DNA of 64,000 nt from Owenia fusiformis (GCA_903813345.2 CAIIXF020000006.1:8856989-8920988); one strand, 5' to 3'; counted from the stretch's first letter, positions 44,371 through 55,859 are shown. Numbers and translations: made by a program. Notes: a model not told the origin generated them from the sequence alone.

Positions 44371-45269
44371 AAATGAAGGAATAGTGACGTCACTATTCAT
44401 ATTTAAATGAGTTGGACATGAAATAGCCTAATTGGTGAATCTGTCAGCCGTCAGTTGAATTGGTGAATGCTACCTCGACGCCCAACAGCAACAATGCGTC
44501 TATACCCGGGTGTTTATACTTCATGTTATGCATGCAGTTTCTTGTTTTATTGTTAACACTTAAAGTTAATAATTAAGGGTTTAATTTATCTTCCAGGTAT
44601 TCATAAATAGTTGACGTTGGTCTGTTGACGGTGATGATAACAATTTTGATGACGAGCTCTAGATTCATTTCGAATAATTAATCTTTAGATAGGCATTTTG
44701 CGTACTGTATTTAAGTTTATACATTTTTAATTTATTAGAGCTAGCATTCTGATTTATCAGAGCCATGCACTAGAATGCTTGAAAGAGAGAGTCTCCATAT
44801 TCCAAAAACGGTAAAGGTTGTTGATTCCACGATGTAAAGCTAGCTTTACATTTCCTTTGCTTGGTTTTATAAGAAGGTTAAGTTACACGTTTTTAAGAAC
44901 TTGTACCCGAGCGTGTACATTTCGTTCCCGGGGGATACTGTTCCACTCTCATATTCACCTGGGACTGTTTTCCGTATGTCTTTATACTCAATCGACCAAG
45001 TAAACAGTTCAAATGGGAGAAATAGTAATCTAAAGAACCACGTGTGTCTTAACCCTATTATCACCTTAGCAGACGGTACCCTGCGTGCAGAGTCTAGTTA
45101 AACTATACTCTGCCTAGTAGAGACCATATTACAGTTTAGTAGCCCCGCCCCCACGACGGGTACCGGTGACAGTTTGGGTAGTAAATCACTTCTGACCTAT
45201 GTGCTGACCTTTCTTCCATCAATCAGCGAGCTTGAAGAAACATACGCCAAATGCGTTCTAATTAAATAT

Positions 45270-45451
45270 GCGGATGTCATTGGTCAATTCCGGGCTCAAC
45301 GATGACGTCAGAAGGAATGCCCATATATAGAACGTCGGTCAAATTTGGCCGACGAACACTGATTGGCGCGGTGAGTTCACAGGTTTATTTTAGTTTGAAA
45401 GAGTGAAGACGAAGCTCTCTCTTAAGAAGTGAAGTCAAACGAATGCAAAGG
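45270..45451 (+). promoter_or_regulatory. Promoter with CCAAT, CRE, TATA box and short first exon
   Basis: Inverted CCAAT (cattggtc, about 45279), a perfect CRE TGACGTCA (45303-45310), TATATA (45324-45329) and a second inverted CCAAT (gattggcg, about 45361) are in promoter order. A transcription start near 45355 would give a 5' exon ending ATG CAA AGG before a strong donor GTAAGC (45452). That mirrors the Cys-rich genes, which also start translation a few bases before the first donor. A near-perfect 20-bp palindrome (gtcggtcaaatttggccgac) occupies 45334-45353. Downstream exons were not found. Confidence 0.5.
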
Positions 45452-45879
45452 GTAAGCAGACGGGGACAAACTCATGCAAAAATACATATAGATTATTAAA
45501 GCACGATTATAGATATTTAGTTAAGCTAATTACTTTCTGTGCTTCTTTAATCAATGACGTTTTCAACGGTTTATTGTGTTGCTTTGTTGTTAAAATATAT
45601 TTTTGATATTTGACCTATAGTTGCTTTCCAAAATGCTTGTTTTCATTTCTTGTGACAGTTATTTTTTCATACCTGTGTGCATGGCTTATATACCTGCATG
45701 TAGCATGTTGATTGACCAGGAATAATCTGACCGGGATAGACGTCCATGATTATAACAGAGGCGTATTAAGTCAAATGAAAAATTATCAATATGCCTCTGA
45801 TTATTATGAGACTGGATATTGGATATAAGACTCCTCGTATATCCATGGGAGGATGAAAGTGTTATTATGCCACCACTAG

Positions 45880-45965
45880 AATTATATATATAGTCTCCGA
45901 CTTTTTGTGGACGGTGCTCGATTGTTTGTGTTCGGAGTTCGGTGGTTGGTATTTTAAAATCTGGT
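45880..45965 (+). repeat. Dispersed repeat R1, copy 2
   Basis: tagtctccgactttttgtgg, then ttcggagttcggtggttggt resembles 500-560. Confidence 0.45.
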
Positions 45966-46189
45966 CTGAACGGTCATTATTCATGATTCCCACAATTTGA
46001 CATCTTTGATCAGTAACTATACAAAACAAATACTAATTAATTGTCTGGAGCACGGCGATCTCTTTCCGGCACAAACAGGATATTTTGATTTCTTAAAATT
46101 GTTTGATAAACAAATATAATCTTTTTTCTTCATTGGCTGCAAATATGCATTTAGGAGGTTGGAGGGCTATTACCATGGGGAGTAACTTT

Positions 46190-46280
46190 TGACAGTTTTG
46201 ACAATCATGCGAAAAGTAATCAGAATGGTGAAAAAATGCATGATTTGAAAGGAATATAGGCCGAGGGGGGGGGGGGCAAA
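46190..46280 (+). repeat. G-tract repeat R5, copy 1
   Basis: agaatggtgaaaaaatgcat, gatttgaaagg..., gcc then 12 G (46265-46276) parallels 55870-55930 (agaattatgaaaaactgcat, gattttgaaag, ggcca then 10 G). Confidence 0.55.
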
Positions 46281-47299
46281 CGCTCCCAAAGTTTTTGCAA
46301 GTTTCTTCAAATTGACCAAAAAATCTACAAGTTCTCAGAAGGAGATCAAACTTTTTTAACTTGCTTCAAATTGATCAGGGAAAATTTAAATTATCAGTTC
46401 CAACTGGACATTGTACATGTACATGTACGATGCATTCCACTCTCTGACCAGATAATGATTCAATTTCTCAATTTTCAAATTAAAAATAGGAAAAGCTTGC
46501 ATCATATTGATCCTCAGACGCTCTTCCCGCCAGCAAAAAGTCGTGAGTTATTTTAATACACTGGAGGGGCGTAGGCAGCTTTCAGTCAGTCAGGTTACCC
46601 AGGGGGGGGGGGGCGATCTTGGCATAAGCAAGGCAAAAACAAATTTTTCGAAGATTAGTTTTGAGTTTTACAAAACATGATGCAACTGCCTTCAAAATTG
46701 AGCTAGACGCTTTCAATAAAGAGCATTTTAAAGCTATTTTCTTCTTCTATCCAATGGTTCTATTTTCATTGGTTATCGGGGTCGCACCCGTCCCCATGGT
46801 TACGCCTTTGCATAGTACTGAACACAATAAAGTGCAGGAATGGATCTTAGAATACAGTTGCATTTTAAATAATAAGAATAAGAAAATTGAGGATAATTAG
46901 TTACGATGGTCTCGGCCTACATTAAAGGCGTAATATGATATCAATTTGAAATTAAAAACAGTATAATGCCTCCACCTGTTTAATTTTCTGGGGATACAAT
47001 GCAATGGGGAAATGAAGTTAATTTCGTCATAGCTTGATTGAACTTTATCAGAAATCTCGAAACTTGATTACACTTGCTTTCAAAATATTTGCTCTTTCCA
47101 AATATCATGGAGTTGATTGCAATTATGTTCGATGAAAAATCAAACTGCTATCAAAATGCTTATTATTATATGGGTTAAAAGTTTTTTTAGGATTATCAAT
47201 ACCATGCAAGTTTCCTTGGTTCCCATGATACTACAAGATGACACTACAAGTATAACCATAATAATCATTAATCAAAGTACTATTGATCTGCCTGTGTGA

Positions 47300-47400
47300 T
47301 AACATTTTGTTGCAGATGCCGAACGCCGAACACCAACCGCCAAACATCGTTCACAAAAAAAGTTGGAGACAAATGTCTCTACTTGTGGTGGTGACATAGA
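47300..47400 (-). repeat. Dispersed repeat R1, copy 3
   Basis: On the minus strand it aligns with 480-580, including the ccaccacaagtagaga / tctccaactttttttgtg / ggcgttcggcatctgcaaca order. Confidence 0.55.
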
Positions 47401-48169
47401 TATAAGACCCAAAACCCGCATCCCAAACAGTTCCTAGATCTATAATGGAGATAAAACCTTAGTTGAATATTCAAATTGAACCAGTAAAACAGATGTAAAT
47501 TAAGTTCCCTTCTTGAAGTTTCACAAGATCATAAAGCCTGAACAGTTGATTTCACTCTTTATCAAAAGTCATGGATGATTGCTGTTGGATAGGAATGAAA
47601 TGAATAAAAAAACTAGCCTATTGAATGTCTGGGCGAATGGTATAAAATAATTTAGATTTCTCAAAGTTGCTTTTCCACTTACTTAGTAACTCACTTTAAT
47701 CGATTCCATAATCACATATCAATACAGGCTCATTTCCTCTGGCCACCATACCATTGCAATGTAATGACGGGAAATGGTCGCTGGATTAAGTAATCAAACG
47801 TCTCAATTAGTTGAGCGTTTGTTTTTGTTGAATGTTACTAGAAAACAAGGCGTAATTCTGATTTTGATATTATTGCAATGCACATAAAGCATAGTTCTAT
47901 GCATGTGAGGAATCTACATGCATAGTTCATTTGATAGAGGGAAGGGGTGGCGTAAACAATTTCTGACTGCCAAGTACCCCTCTAGAAGCCCATTATACCA
48001 AACCCTCCACTCACGCACACACGCAGTCCATGTTGGGTATGAAAATAGAAACGGATCAGGCCCAAGGGGGGGGGGGTTAAAACCACACACCCTTGAAGAA
48101 AAGTTTCTGACGGGGCTGAGCCCCCCCCCCCTCGGCAAAAGCAGATGCAGATGTAATGTAGCCAGTCCA

Positions 48170-48590
48170 TGATAGTTTCTCGGAGATATCTTTGAAGAAT
48201 TACCAACTTATCAAGACAGATAACAATATTAAATGTAGATGGCAAAATAAACGCGTAAAATAAACCCATCATGCATGTGACTTGTCAAATAAGAAATAAA
48301 AACAAAGAAACAAACATAAAAACCTATGCTCATTAATTAAGGGGAAAATCAGATTTAGCAAGCAAACTCCGAGACTTAACAAGAATTTTTGAATATTTTT
48401 TGCTTATATCATTCCGATCCTTGTCATAGTTGTCAAATAAAAAATCCCCTTGGCAAGAAGGCCGCAGCTTATACTTTAAAGAAAGTAGTCGGTCCATGAT
48501 AGTGTCTGGGAGTTGTCTCTGAAGAATTCTCAACATATCAAGATACGGCTGATAATATAAAATGTAGATGGCAAAATAAAACGGCATGCC
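48170..48590. repeat. Diverged direct duplication, spacing about 320 bp
   Basis: ccatgatagtttctcggaga, tctttgaagaatt, aacttatcaaga, taaatgtagatggcaaaata (48168-48255) recurs as ccatgatagtgtctgggagt, tctctgaagaattc, aacatatcaagat, aaatgtagatggcaaaataa (48490-48585). Confidence 0.65.
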
Positions 48591-49203
48591 CCTCAAAAAA
48601 GGATATAAAAAGGATATATAAAAGGATTTAAATGGTTGCAACGCATTATCTATTTTAACAGAAATCAAGATAGTAACTCATGCAACAAAACGGAAAATGG
48701 TTTAGAAAATAAATCAATGAGATCAACGTTATTATTATTATTATTAGATTTATTTTCCCTCCATTGATTGGAGATAATATAATAATTATATATTACAGTA
48801 TTATTGGATGCGTATCAAAATATAAACAATAGACAAAATAAAACTCTAATAAACACCAATAACATTATAAGTAAGATCTGAGAATTGATAAGAGTAGGTA
48901 TAATACACAAATATGAATATAAGCTATGAAATACTTGGAACCGCATACATCTTCCCCAAGGTCGATGTTGCATGACCAGGTGGTCATTCTTGCTACGTGT
49001 TGAAATATTGTATGCAATTCATTGAGCTATACATGATTTGACAAAATAAAAAATTTCCCTGTGAAAATACACCTGTATTCTATGATAACTGACGTTCCGT
49101 TGGTCACACACGGTACCCATCACACACTAATCGTAGGGGGGGGGGGCGGCCTGTTTATATATGCCTATTAACTTATACTAGGCCATAGCTATCCCAAGTA
49201 AAT

Positions 49204-52200
49204 CTAATTGACTCCAATCCGGGCGAGGTACATGTTCTGTATAATAGTGCTCACACGTTTAAGTCCACTTTCGTTAATACAGTTGTCTCCCCCGAAGAGA
49301 GCTCGCAGTTTCATTGAATTTGACATTGCGCTTATGTTTGGTACTCCATCTAGAATTGTATTTAATGTGCCCCTATTGTGCAGTCTACATTTTAAAACAA
49401 AGTGTTCAAGCGTTTCAATTTCCTCATAGCAGCTCTCACAAAACCTATCTCTCAACGGTATCCCCTCCCATTCGCCTGTGTTAATTCTTAAGCGGCCTTG
49501 TCCGACCATTAAGCGTACCATTAAGTAACATCTTTTAATGAACCTTGAATCACTCCTAGCTATTGTCCACCATATACAGGGTTTCACACATTGGATAACT
49601 TCCTTATAGAGTGTTAGCTCTTTATATGTGTTAACTTCGTGTCTCCAACCATCCAAATCGCAATTCCTTATCACATTCTGCACATGGCGTTTCCATGTCA
49701 ATTTTGATGGATTTGCACCATTGTCCAGTACTTGATATATCATGTCTGTCATTCCATATCGATTCGCAAGCTCCATTATGTCTCGCAACGGTGACAGTCT
49801 GTTAAGTTTAACACCATGTCTGTACATTGTAATTCTCTTGATAGCAATGCTGCGATACACAGACCCAGATATTAGAAACAATAACTGCCACAAAAACATC
49901 AATTTGGCGATTATAATTGTTGAAGTTATCGTCTGCCATCCTAGCTGGGGTAGAACAGCTGCGTCAGGTGTGTGAACTGGTAATCCTTGTATCTTTTTAC
50001 ATATGCTACGATGGCCCTGGTCTAAGGCTCTATAGTCTGCCTCACTAAGAGGCACCAATTCCATGCCATACGTTATCGACGGAATGCTTACGGACCAATA
50101 CAATTTAGAGGCTGTAAGTGGATTTGTAGCATTTTTCATGTGCGTTGTAGTACCTACGTACGCATTCATAGCGCGCCTGCCTTTGGATAAGGCTGTATCA
50201 ATCAGCTCCTTGTTGCTGTTATAGTTAGAAAGAGGGAGGCCAACGTGTTGGGTGGAGTTTACAGTTTGAAGCTTTTTATCACCAAAGAAAAGGTCCATTT
50301 TAAGATCATGTACCCTCCTGTTGCTAAACACAATCACTTTGCACTTGTCAGGGTGGAAGTTAAAACGCCATTTCAAACTATAATCGTACATTAAGTTCAA
50401 CACATCCTGTACAGACTTCTTGTGATAACCAATAATTACCGTATCGTCCGCATACGAGGGACACGTACAGATTATATCTCCTACAGAGCAGCCCTTAGAG
50501 CACTGTATGATGTTCAGCAATAGCCTGTTCATGTATTGCCCATACAGCTCCATGGAGTAGAGTCCGCCTTGGTGGACACCCTGGGTGATGCTAAACGGGT
50601 CAGAGAGCTTCATATCATTGCATCTTACGGCGCATTTGTAATCGTTATAACACAATCTCAATAGTCTCCACAATTTCCCATTGATTCCGATATTGTACAT
50701 TTTAAACATTAAGCCATTGTGCCACACGGTGTCGAATGCTTTTCTAATATCAATAGCCACGATAATAACATCCTCCCCATTCTCGAGGCCGTGACTTATT
50801 GCTTCCCTTGTTAGAAAGGCCGTATGGAGGCATGACACCTGACTCTCATTTGCAGCTTGCATGTTACATCTAAGTTCGCTCCTTGGTGCACGCCTACTCC
50901 TATTGATCATAAGCCTCTCTAGTAGCTTCATGAAAGTAGTCATGAGAGTAATCCCTCTATGATTGTCTTTATCCAAACTGTCCTTGTTTCCACCTTTAAA
51001 AATTGGTAAAAGCACTCCCAATTTGAAGTTGCTTGGTATATACTCCAGACTTACAATACCATTGTATAAAGTAACAAGTAATCTGACTACAACCTGCCCC
51101 CCAAACCGTATATGCTCAGAGCTTATACCATCCCATCCAGTGGCTTTATTTCTTGAGAGACAGTTGATCAGCGTCATCATTTCATCTTCGCTAATTGGTT
51201 CCTTAAAGGCTTCATCCTCATTCAACTTACTCTGCTCCATCATTTCATTAACCATCCCATCGACATATCGCTGATGTTCACTGTCAAAATTATCATCGAC
51301 TTTAGAAGACATTAAGGTTTTGAAATACGTCATCCACTCATTACGAATCTCATCATCCTGCGTCAGTATGGTGCCATCGTCACTCCTGATCGAGTTCCCA
51401 CTATTCTTTCCTTTTCTGCGTTTCTTAACTATAAACCAAAAATGATTCATACTGATCTCATTTGCATTGTCTATCTCATTTTGGCATTCCATCTCATATG
51501 CATATTCCGCCCTCCTCAATTCTTTCCGTAACTTACGCTTTGTTTCCTTGTACCTAATCCAAATAGCATTACCCGCATCTCTTGGCCTGCCTTCTGATTT
51601 CCATAACCTGTGCGCTGCCTTTTTTTCACCCGATAGATTATTCAGGACATCTGTCCAGTATGGCTTTAAGTGTCTTTGAAAGCGCTTATTTGGAATAGCT
51701 TCATTAGACACAGCTTTCAGAGTAACAGTAAGCTCATCAAAACATTTATCTAAATCCTCGTTTGATAAATTATGCCTAGCCTCATAACGCTCAACAATGT
51801 CAAGTACCTTTTTCCCAAGGGGTATTGTGTATCTCTCAATGATTGCGTCTGCATCAATTCTTTCCCAGGCCAGTTTGGCACCCGTCGTGTTGTCAGTAGG
51901 GTGTGTGATTGGCACCGTGGGTGAAGTCTCCAGAACAACCTGCAATGGCAAATGATCGGATGTATTTAACAGTTCCTCATCAAGAACCTTTACATGTTTT
52001 ACTCTATTTAGACATTCCTCAGAAATTAGACAGTGATCAATATAGGATTTCCCAATATATTCTCTATAGAACGTAAATTCGGGACCTGTACATTTGTTTG
52101 TAAGATCTACTACCTTTAAATTACACCTAATACACATGTTATGAAGTAATTTGCCATGCCTATTCATCTCACCAGAACCTCGAGTGCCATATAGGCAACC

Positions 52201-52695
52201 TAAATGTGCATTAACATCACCTAACAGCAGTACATCTCCATCCTGCTTCATGGAGCTAAGTGACTCCTCTAGTTCATCAATTACCTCTGCAAAATTTGAA
52301 GTTTTACAATTACGTTGTGGTAAATAGACAGAGACAATATATAAACATTTACAACCTGGTTCCATTATCTTTATAATTACAAATCGGTCACTGTTTGTTA
52401 ACCTTTTTTGAGGATGAATAATACTAGAAAATGAGCGTCTCCATAATATTGCAACACCCCCACTTCCAATCGAATACCCCTGATCAAGGGGATTCAAAGT
52501 ACTACAACTCACGGCCAGACAGTCGAAATCATCATCAAAATTCCGTAGCTTATCAAGTCCACTCTCATATAACCAATGTTCACTTAAACATACAATATCA
52601 GAAGTAGATAGCAGTGTTTTAAGATAAGGGCATGAAGTCCCCAAGCCATTAGCGTTCCATGCGCTGATTGTTAATTGATTAACTTTCATGCTCAT
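49204..52695 (-). CDS. LINE B ORF2: endonuclease-reverse transcriptase
   Basis: 1163 aa. The endonuclease (about residues 8-255) shows WNANGLG, SEHWLY, GDVNAHLG, YIDHCLIS and TSDHLPL. The reverse transcriptase (about 520-800) shows NHRGITLMT, VAIDIRKAFDTVWH (motif A), QGVHQGGLYS (motif B) and SYADDTVIIG (motif C, canonical YADD). The C-terminal knuckle CESCYEEIETLEHFVLKC matches LINE D. All catalytic residues look intact. ATGs at 52695 and 52689 lie inside the end of ORF1 part b, whose TAA stop is at 52681-52679, a 17-base overlap. Function by family: nicks target DNA and copies its own RNA. Confidence 0.92.
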   Translation of the reverse strand: MSMKVNQLTISAWNANGLGTSCPYLKTLLSTSDIVCLSEHWLYESGLDKLRNFDDDFDCLAVSCSTLNPLDQGYSIGSGGVAILWRRSFSSIIHPQKRLTNSDRFVIIKIMEPGCKCLYIVSVYLPQRNCKTSNFAEVIDELEESLSSMKQDGDVLLLGDVNAHLGCLYGTRGSGEMNRHGKLLHNMCIRCNLKVVDLTNKCTGPEFTFYREYIGKSYIDHCLISEECLNRVKHVKVLDEELLNTSDHLPLQVVLETSPTVPITHPTDNTTGAKLAWERIDADAIIERYTIPLGKKVLDIVERYEARHNLSNEDLDKCFDELTVTLKAVSNEAIPNKRFQRHLKPYWTDVLNNLSGEKKAAHRLWKSEGRPRDAGNAIWIRYKETKRKLRKELRRAEYAYEMECQNEIDNANEISMNHFWFIVKKRRKGKNSGNSIRSDDGTILTQDDEIRNEWMTYFKTLMSSKVDDNFDSEHQRYVDGMVNEMMEQSKLNEDEAFKEPISEDEMMTLINCLSRNKATGWDGISSEHIRFGGQVVVRLLVTLYNGIVSLEYIPSNFKLGVLLPIFKGGNKDSLDKDNHRGITLMTTFMKLLERLMINRSRRAPRSELRCNMQAANESQVSCLHTAFLTREAISHGLENGEDVIIVAIDIRKAFDTVWHNGLMFKMYNIGINGKLWRLLRLCYNDYKCAVRCNDMKLSDPFSITQGVHQGGLYSMELYGQYMNRLLLNIIQCSKGCSVGDIICTCPSYADDTVIIGYHKKSVQDVLNLMYDYSLKWRFNFHPDKCKVIVFSNRRVHDLKMDLFFGDKKLQTVNSTQHVGLPLSNYNSNKELIDTALSKGRRAMNAYVGTTTHMKNATNPLTASKLYWSVSIPSITYGMELVPLSEADYRALDQGHRSICKKIQGLPVHTPDAAVLPQLGWQTITSTIIIAKLMFLWQLLFLISGSVYRSIAIKRITMYRHGVKLNRLSPLRDIMELANRYGMTDMIYQVLDNGANPSKLTWKRHVQNVIRNCDLDGWRHEVNTYKELTLYKEVIQCVKPCIWWTIARSDSRFIKRCYLMVRLMVGQGRLRINTGEWEGIPLRDRFCESCYEEIETLEHFVLKCRLHNRGTLNTILDGVPNISAMSNSMKLRALFGGDNCINESGLKRVSTIIQNMYLARIGVN

Positions 52696-53452
52696 CTTGG
52701 TTTAAAACATAGTTATTACCACGGGTGCCCCACCTTGACCTCATTTGGAATTCATTCGTTGATTCATATATGTCATCATAGTCTAAATGGTCCTGACTCG
52801 CGTTATCATAATTTACATCGTTCAGATTTTCGTTAGCCAAACTACGCTTGAAATTCTGGTAAGTGGTTCTCTTGCGTCTCGAAGCAAATTCCCATTTTCG
52901 GCAATGAACCGGATCAGGCCAAGTATTTGGGTCCACGGATTTCGCTACCTTAGCCTGTGGGACAACTATCTTACAGCCCACGCGATTGGGGCTGAACCGA
53001 TTATGAACCACGTGACACTGTCTGATAGATATGCCATTTGTAGTAGCACATTCCTTCACCTGGAGAATAATGTCTTCGTCTGATTCTACATCATCTTTTG
53101 CAATGTTTTCGAGATATAATGTCATTGTCCTTTCATTAAACGCACCTCGTAAGCTTCTGGCGGCCTTATGAATCCTTGTGCTCGGCGTTTTTACAGGTGC
53201 TTGCTTTGGCTTTGGCTTTTTAACTACCCCCGCAAACGTCAAAGCTGGGGTGATCTGGCCGGTGTTAGAAGATGGAGCGCTGTTGTTTCTTTTAGTTCGT
53301 CGCGACAAAATCACATTCCAATCAGACTCCTTGCTAGATACACGATCAGCTTTGTCTAGAGCCATAATATCATTAAGACTGCTGACAGTTTCGCCTTGAG
53401 CCGCATATCCCGTTTTCGCTATACCGCCATCTTGTTTTTTACACTGGACCAT
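52679..53452 (-). CDS. LINE B ORF1 part b: RRM-like domain
   Basis: 257 aa from ATG 53452, but the frame is open upstream to a TAG at about 53545, overlapping the end of part a. It contains a WNVILSRRTKR segment and an RRM-like domain (TMTLYLENIAKDDVESDEDI ... NRVGCKIVVPQAKVAKSV, ending NTWPDPVHCRKWEF, the WP..V..R.W motif common in LINE ORF1s). LINE A carries the same domain as the C-terminus of a single ORF1, so here the protein is split from its N-terminal half by a frame change. It could be produced by a programmed frameshift or be dead. Confidence 0.8.
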   Translation of the reverse strand: MVQCKKQDGGIAKTGYAAQGETVSSLNDIMALDKADRVSSKESDWNVILSRRTKRNNSAPSSNTGQITPALTFAGVVKKPKPKQAPVKTPSTRIHKAARSLRGAFNERTMTLYLENIAKDDVESDEDIILQVKECATTNGISIRQCHVVHNRFSPNRVGCKIVVPQAKVAKSVDPNTWPDPVHCRKWEFASRRKRTTYQNFKRSLANENLNDVNYDNASQDHLDYDDIYESTNEFQMRSRWGTRGNNYVLNQDEHES

Positions 53453-53510
53453 GTCCCCGTCAGTTGGAGCGCATGTAGAGCTTCCAGGTCGTACCTCGGG
53501 TAAATTGGCT

Positions 53511-54530
53511 TCATTCCGTTGAACATTGAACGGCTGAGTCTAGCTGTTGATCGCGAGGTGCTAATTCCTCATCGGATGCAAGGGCGGCATAACTGTTTGC
53601 TACTGGCAATTCAACTACGTCCATATTAATGCGATTGTTCACCAAGGCATTGGCTAAATTGGCATTATTTAGTAAAGCGGGCTTATCGTGTAAGTTTTTA
53701 ACATTTCTCGGCCTCAGGTGAGTAGAGACAGACTGGTTTATTACTTCCTCTTGAGCAATAGCAATATCATTGCTGGCAATCGATTGCCTTCGTGGGCTAA
53801 TTGCCCTTATAGGTTCGAATGTTCGCACTGTTCTAGAGGTTTCATTAGCTTGATTGGCCCGATTGGATTCCTTAGCACCCTGACTTCCGAAGCAAGGTGC
53901 AGAATTCGAACATGAACATGTATGCTGACCTACATCCCGTTTAAGGCCCAATATCTCTTTCTCTAAAAAGTCAATTTTTCCTTGATATGAACGCTTCAAA
54001 ATCTCAATATCTGCCACAACCTTGCGAAAGTCCATTGAGAGTTCAGTGTATTTGGCAGATAAGTCCAATAACGATGGCTGTATGACAGTATTCTGACGTG
54101 GTACTTGTTTCCCGCGATGTATTGCGAGGGTAACTAGTTCAGGGATTTTGCTAGTAGTCCCAAGAACACCTCTAGGAAAATCTTCAACAAGACCTCTAAC
54201 ATAGACGTAAAGTTCATAAATGTCATTAGAAAGACTGATAAGCTTTGTCTCACCCTGCCTTTTCTTCGGTTTAATATCCAAAGTTTGTTCCATTCCCCTA
54301 GCTGATGCTGGGCCGTATATACTCGTACATTTCTTATCCAGTTTTATTGTCGCCAATCTAAATAGAATATCTCGTCCTTCCTGAAGCAAGGGCTCATCGT
54401 AATCCATATAAAGGTTCTCCGTGATCTCATAGCGCGGTCTGGATTCACATTGATCTAACAGTCTTTCCATACACTGATCTAGGTCCGAAAAACCGGAGTA
54501 TGACACGACATCGACTACATCCGACGCCAT
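53511..54530 (-). CDS. LINE B ORF1 part a: N-terminal and coiled-coil half
   Basis: 339 aa from ATG 54530 in strong context (AAGATGGCGTCGG, which is also a YY1-type site). It has an acidic start, a conserved segment (SNDIYELYVYVRGLVEDF, compare DIYHLFHFINGAS in LINE A ORF1), a short coiled coil (about residues 165-200) and a low-complexity tail ending at TGA 53511. Part b continues in the +1 frame after a short overlap. Role by family: RNA binding and assembly of the retrotransposition particle. Confidence 0.8.
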   Translation of the reverse strand: MASDVVDVVSYSGFSDLDQCMERLLDQCESRPRYEITENLYMDYDEPLLQEGRDILFRLATIKLDKKCTSIYGPASARGMEQTLDIKPKKRQGETKLISLSNDIYELYVYVRGLVEDFPRGVLGTTSKIPELVTLAIHRGKQVPRQNTVIQPSLLDLSAKYTELSMDFRKVVADIEILKRSYQGKIDFLEKEILGLKRDVGQHTCSCSNSAPCFGSQGAKESNRANQANETSRTVRTFEPIRAISPRRQSIASNDIAIAQEEVINQSVSTHLRPRNVKNLHDKPALLNNANLANALVNNRINMDVVELPVANSYAALASDEELAPRDQQLDSAVQCSTE

Positions 54531-55079
54531 CTTGATTTTTATACAATGATGGAAACAAATCAGATAGTAAAAAATCTTATTCTAATTTAATTCCTAAATC
54601 AAGTCTCAACCCTCCAGACGCTGGTGACATTTGAACGCATTTTATCTAATTTAAATTAGAACTTAAATTAGATTTTATGTAATTTAAACAATCAAATCAA
54701 ATCAAAAGTAAAACATGCAAACAGGTATAACTGCTTATTTGATCTAATATCCGAGGAAATGTGCGTCCGGGGTGTGTGACGCTTATTTACAGTCCTACAT
54801 CGCCGCTGAACACCCTGAAAAGAAATCTGCTTATGATAAGTTATTCTTTTTATACCATGGTCAGAGCAATATCTCAGTATTCAATAGCAAGTGATAAATC
54901 ATATATTTAGGATATGGATGATATTGGGATTAGAGGGATGATATGGATATCAACCCGGGTATTATTAAAAAATTTCATTTTTCAAAAACAAAAATTTTAA
55001 TTTTTTCAAACATTTTCTCTCATTCAAAAGAGGATTTTAGATATATTTTGCTCTTGATCATGGTATAAGGTCGTTATTC

Positions 55080-55195
55080 ACCTGTCGGGATGATATTGAG
55101 AATATCCCTCGGATGATATCAATATTTCCCTCTGTCACTGCGTTCCCTCGGGATATATTCATATCATGTGATATTCCCCACATGAAATCCCTCCT
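55080..55195. repeat. Type P palindrome cluster
   Basis: gatattgagaatatccctcg, tgatatcaatatttccctc, actgcgttccctcgggatat and catatcatgtgatattcccc form overlapping inverted words around the core cactgcgttccctcggg. Confidence 0.45.
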
Positions 55196-55859
55196 GGTGA
55201 TTAACTTCTTTGTATATACTTTCAACTAATTTAACAATGAAACAGAAACACAATGCATGCCAAACATTATCTATTGTTATATTATGGTTATTTCATAGTT
55301 TGCACTTGTATTCAGCAACTGTTTCTCAAACCAAATATGGGATAAACCTTTTTAGGGTTATCACGTCAGACTTAACACGTCGCTTGAGGCAAGATGCATA
55401 AACTATATTATTCCACGGCTATAACTTGAAGAACGCCATTGTTGTGTCTGTACCCCTTTAGGATGGGCCGTATATTGTTCTTGTGTGTATCCTACCCACG
55501 GGAACCTAAAAAACAGAAAAATATATAATTACATTATCAAAAGGGGAAGTCCCGTCTATATAAATCCCTAGATTGAAGTCGTTGAAACATTCCCATATTT
55601 GCAACAAAAGAATGATAAACCAAAGTCAGTTAGTAGTAGTTGTACCATATGCATGAATTGTAGCTTTTGGGAAAGATGATAAAACGCAAAATATAATTTA
55701 AATGCTTGGTGAAGTCAGGCATTCATGATCTAACAAGAAATTTAGGGAAGGCGTTGATTATAATTAAACGTAAAAGCAAAAGTTGACCATTGCATCTCGG
55801 TGGTTATCATGGCAAATGAATGTTCATTCGAAGACTTCATTTTGCAAATTTGACCCAAA

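Larger units (their letters stand above)
45452..48165. other. Intergenic or intronic, repeats only
   Basis: Contains R1 copies (45880-45965 plus strand; 47300-47400 minus strand) and G or C tracts at 46265-46276, 46602-46613, 48066-48076 and 48121-48131. If the 45270 promoter is real this may be its first intron. No coding exon could be supported. Confidence 0.4.
48729..54560 (-). mobile_element. LINE B: near full-length, ORF2 intact, ORF1 frame-split
   Basis: Minus-strand order: short 5' region, ORF1 part a (54530-53511), ORF1 part b (53452-52679, frame open back past 53511), ORF2 (52695-49204), 3' UTR about 450 bp including an 11-G tract (49136-49146, plus-strand reading), and a (TAA)n tail (TTA repeats, 48729-48746). 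The 5' end is approximate. LINE B and LINE A are clearly related in ORF order and motifs but are different families. Confidence 0.85.

Noticed and set aside
48333-48668. 111-codon minus-strand frame
   Set aside because: It spans one unit of a diverged direct duplication whose other unit has no corresponding open frame.
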